Origin: Paramarasmius palmivorus
Lineage: Eukaryota > Basidiomycota > Agaricomycetes > Agaricales > Marasmiaceae
Assembly (NCBI GenBank): GCA_037176845.1
Contig: JAYKXP010000076.1
Span: 186,001 to 250,000, forward strand
Length of the DNA stretch: 64,000 bases
Reading direction: 5' to 3'
Shown here: positions 62,345 through 64,000 of the stretch, piece after piece
Numbering within the stretch: position 1 is the stretch's first letter
How the letters are laid out: every line of letters begins with the position of its first letter
Program-made: the position numbers and the translations under genes
Notes under the pieces: generated by a model
Databases searched by the model: none
The model's input: only the letters and a program-made list of their open reading frames with translations
What the model was told of the DNA's origin: nothing

Positions 62345-63658
62345 TAAGAACGTTCAGTCGTTACCGAAAGTCGTAAAGAGAGGAAAATATCGTTCGCCGG
62401 AAAAGAACAGCGGTGTTTTGGTGGATATGGGACCAGAGGAAGAACCCTCTGAGTCAGGCCATATATACTCGAGAAGCCTGATCATGAAAGGCGTCCGGTT
62501 GAAAAATAATCAATTCTTTACGTCGCTTATCAGATTAGATAAATGATTCTCCGTAATCTGCCCAGACCGCTGAATCTTTTACTGCTTTGCTACTCATTTT
62601 CACTGCTGAAAATGTCGTTCAGGCTCTCTCATAGCTTCAAATTTCTACCGTGGTGAAGCATCCGTTTAAAACGCAGAAAAGAAGGATGAAATACTGTTTT
62701 TTTGGGTTTCAGCAAGGCTGCTGGAGCCGTGCAAAGATGCGGAAGCAACAGTGTCATGAGATAAGATTAGTCTTATCTGGTTACAATTATCGTCCAGATT
62801 CTGAATTCAAGATCCGCTTTTGATCGGACGATGGTCACGAGCGCTGACCAAGCTCGTTGCCGACAACGATGCCGGCGGTTACGTTCCATATCCATGGTCA
62901 ACAACCAACGCGTCAAGAACAGACACCAGCCCAGGAGTGGTAAGAGTTCTCCAAAGTCAGCACTGTTACATGGTCGCTAATCCGGTTGAAATTCAGATCT
63001 TGTCGGCTACACATGTTCTACACGGATCAAGAGTTCCTAATGGATATGAAAGGAATCAGGTCTATCAGGTCACAAAACCCTTAGCTGTGGAATGGGCTTA
63101 TTTTTGCTAGATAATGGAACGCCGGTGAGGGAACATTCAGCTAGCTCCGTTCATCGTCGATTTACAGCGGCCCATTAGACTAAAGGCAGAAGGCCATCTT
63201 GAACAGTCTTTTCTCAAAGTCACTCGTGCTTGAACGAAGCCCAGACCTTTCATTCTCATAGCGGTGTTCGCCGACAAGAACTCCCCAAATCCCTCTCTTT
63301 TTCCGCAAGCTATTTAGGCGGGCGTCGAGGATACCGCAGTGGTTCTCCGAGACTTCTCCAAAGCTTCCTGTCACGCAATTGACCAAATGCAACATCGACG
63401 GTATGAACCGAGGAATCCGAGCGAGTACGCTAGGGATTGCTATGCGGTATGTCACGACACTCCCTATTTCTGGCCCAAAGGCCTGAGGCACAAACTTGTA
63501 GGCTACATGAGCTCGAGTTCGAGCTAGAAATGATATACAGGTTTCTTGGATAAGCTACGCCGGTAAGGACAATCCCTTGTCATGTAATCTCTTTTGCTGA
63601 CGATTTTCAACAGATGTTATTCTAAAGCATTCTGGAAAGAATACCTTCAACGATCCTT
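62345..63658. other. Intergenic, no gene seen
   Basis: About 1.3 kb upstream of MFS gene 3 and downstream of the dioxygenase. A plus frame at 62820-63110 shows no family motif. Confidence 0.4.
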
Positions 63659-64000
63659 CTACCACGTCTCAACCTTTCTCTCCAGCCCACTATCCCACAG
63701 CGAAGCCAAAACGTGTCTATCACCCTTCGTCCACGGCAGCCGAGAGTGTTGCGTCGAAATGTTCTGTTCGTTGGCCTTAGTCTCAACCGCATCCACTCAG
63801 CCAAAAGCAGAGCCCACACTCACATTGATGATCATCACATCATTACTCTCCCACTTCGTCGTCGTCCTCGTCTGTTCAACAATCGCAAGCAACAGCTCGA
63901 TGTACTCTGTCGGTATAGGCGTATCATCACCGTACTACCCGAGAATCAGCCTCCATAAACGATGAGGACATCACAAGGAACCTCACCTGAGGCGGAGGCT
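63659..64000 (-). CDS. TauD/TfdA-type dioxygenase, 3' end (partial)
   Basis: Three exon parts on the minus strand: 14 bases at the window edge, an intron at 63935-63986 (52 bases), YGDDTPIPTEYIELLLAIVE with QTRTTTKWESNDVMIIN, an intron at 63764-63823 (60 bases), then NISTQHSRLPWTKGDRHVLA and SLWDSGLERKVETW, stop TAG. GDDTPIP, W...DVMIIN and HSR...GDR.VLASLW match the C-terminal half of Fe(II)/2-oxoglutarate dioxygenases of the TauD/TfdA (clavaminate synthase-like) family; HSR would supply the third iron ligand and the 2-oxoglutarate-binding Arg. The start and the HxD motif lie beyond the window. Confidence 0.7.

Overview
The window looks like nuclear DNA of a filamentous basidiomycete, most likely an agaricomycete. 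Genes are split by many short introns, typically 45-65 bp with GT donors and AG acceptors. Several families present are largely confined to, or greatly expanded in, mushroom-forming fungi: FunK1 kinases, DUF6535 and DUF6533 membrane proteins, an EF-hand protein with an N-terminal helical bundle, and monocarboxylate-type MFS porters. All gene models below were built by hand from splice signals and reading frame. Exon joins are therefore predictions, but family motifs run across the joins in most cases.

Left part (1-31.6 kb), accessory. It opens with two 3'-end fragments of FunK1 kinases, followed by a DUF6535 membrane protein (minus) and an intron-rich EF-hand protein (plus). Next come an interrupted tRNA-Leu-like locus, a proline/serine-rich protein, an MFS transporter, a ~1,090-residue coiled-coil protein and an intact FunK1 kinase, all protein genes minus. 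From about 21.7 to 28 kb lies a graveyard: an unrecognised decayed gene, a frameshifted FunK1 copy (plus), a degenerate EF-hand gene copy (minus) with a ~940 bp internal deletion, and a second copy of the unrecognised gene. Then 3.5 kb without genes.

Middle part (31.6-50 kb), mostly housekeeping: ATP synthase epsilon subunit and a Rab GTPase (divergent pair), a dual-specificity phosphatase, translation initiation factor eIF4A, the RPA3-type subunit of replication protein A, retromer VPS29 and a METTL16-type RNA m6A methyltransferase. Some of these carry introns of about 185-235 bp, longer than those of the accessory genes. A 5.3 kb stretch between eIF4A and RPA3 shows no gene.

Right part (50-64 kb), accessory again: two MFS transporters related to each other, a DUF6533 seven-helix protein whose exons are so short that it barely shows as open frames, an F-box protein whose last exon adds a membrane helix, a secreted GH114 glycosidase, and the 3' end of a TauD/TfdA-type dioxygenase running off the window.

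The genes do not form one pathway. The main signals are repeated duplication and decay of FunK1/EF-hand loci in the accessory part, a Rab protein lacking the catalytic glutamine, and a tRNA-Leu-like locus split by about 170-180 bp.
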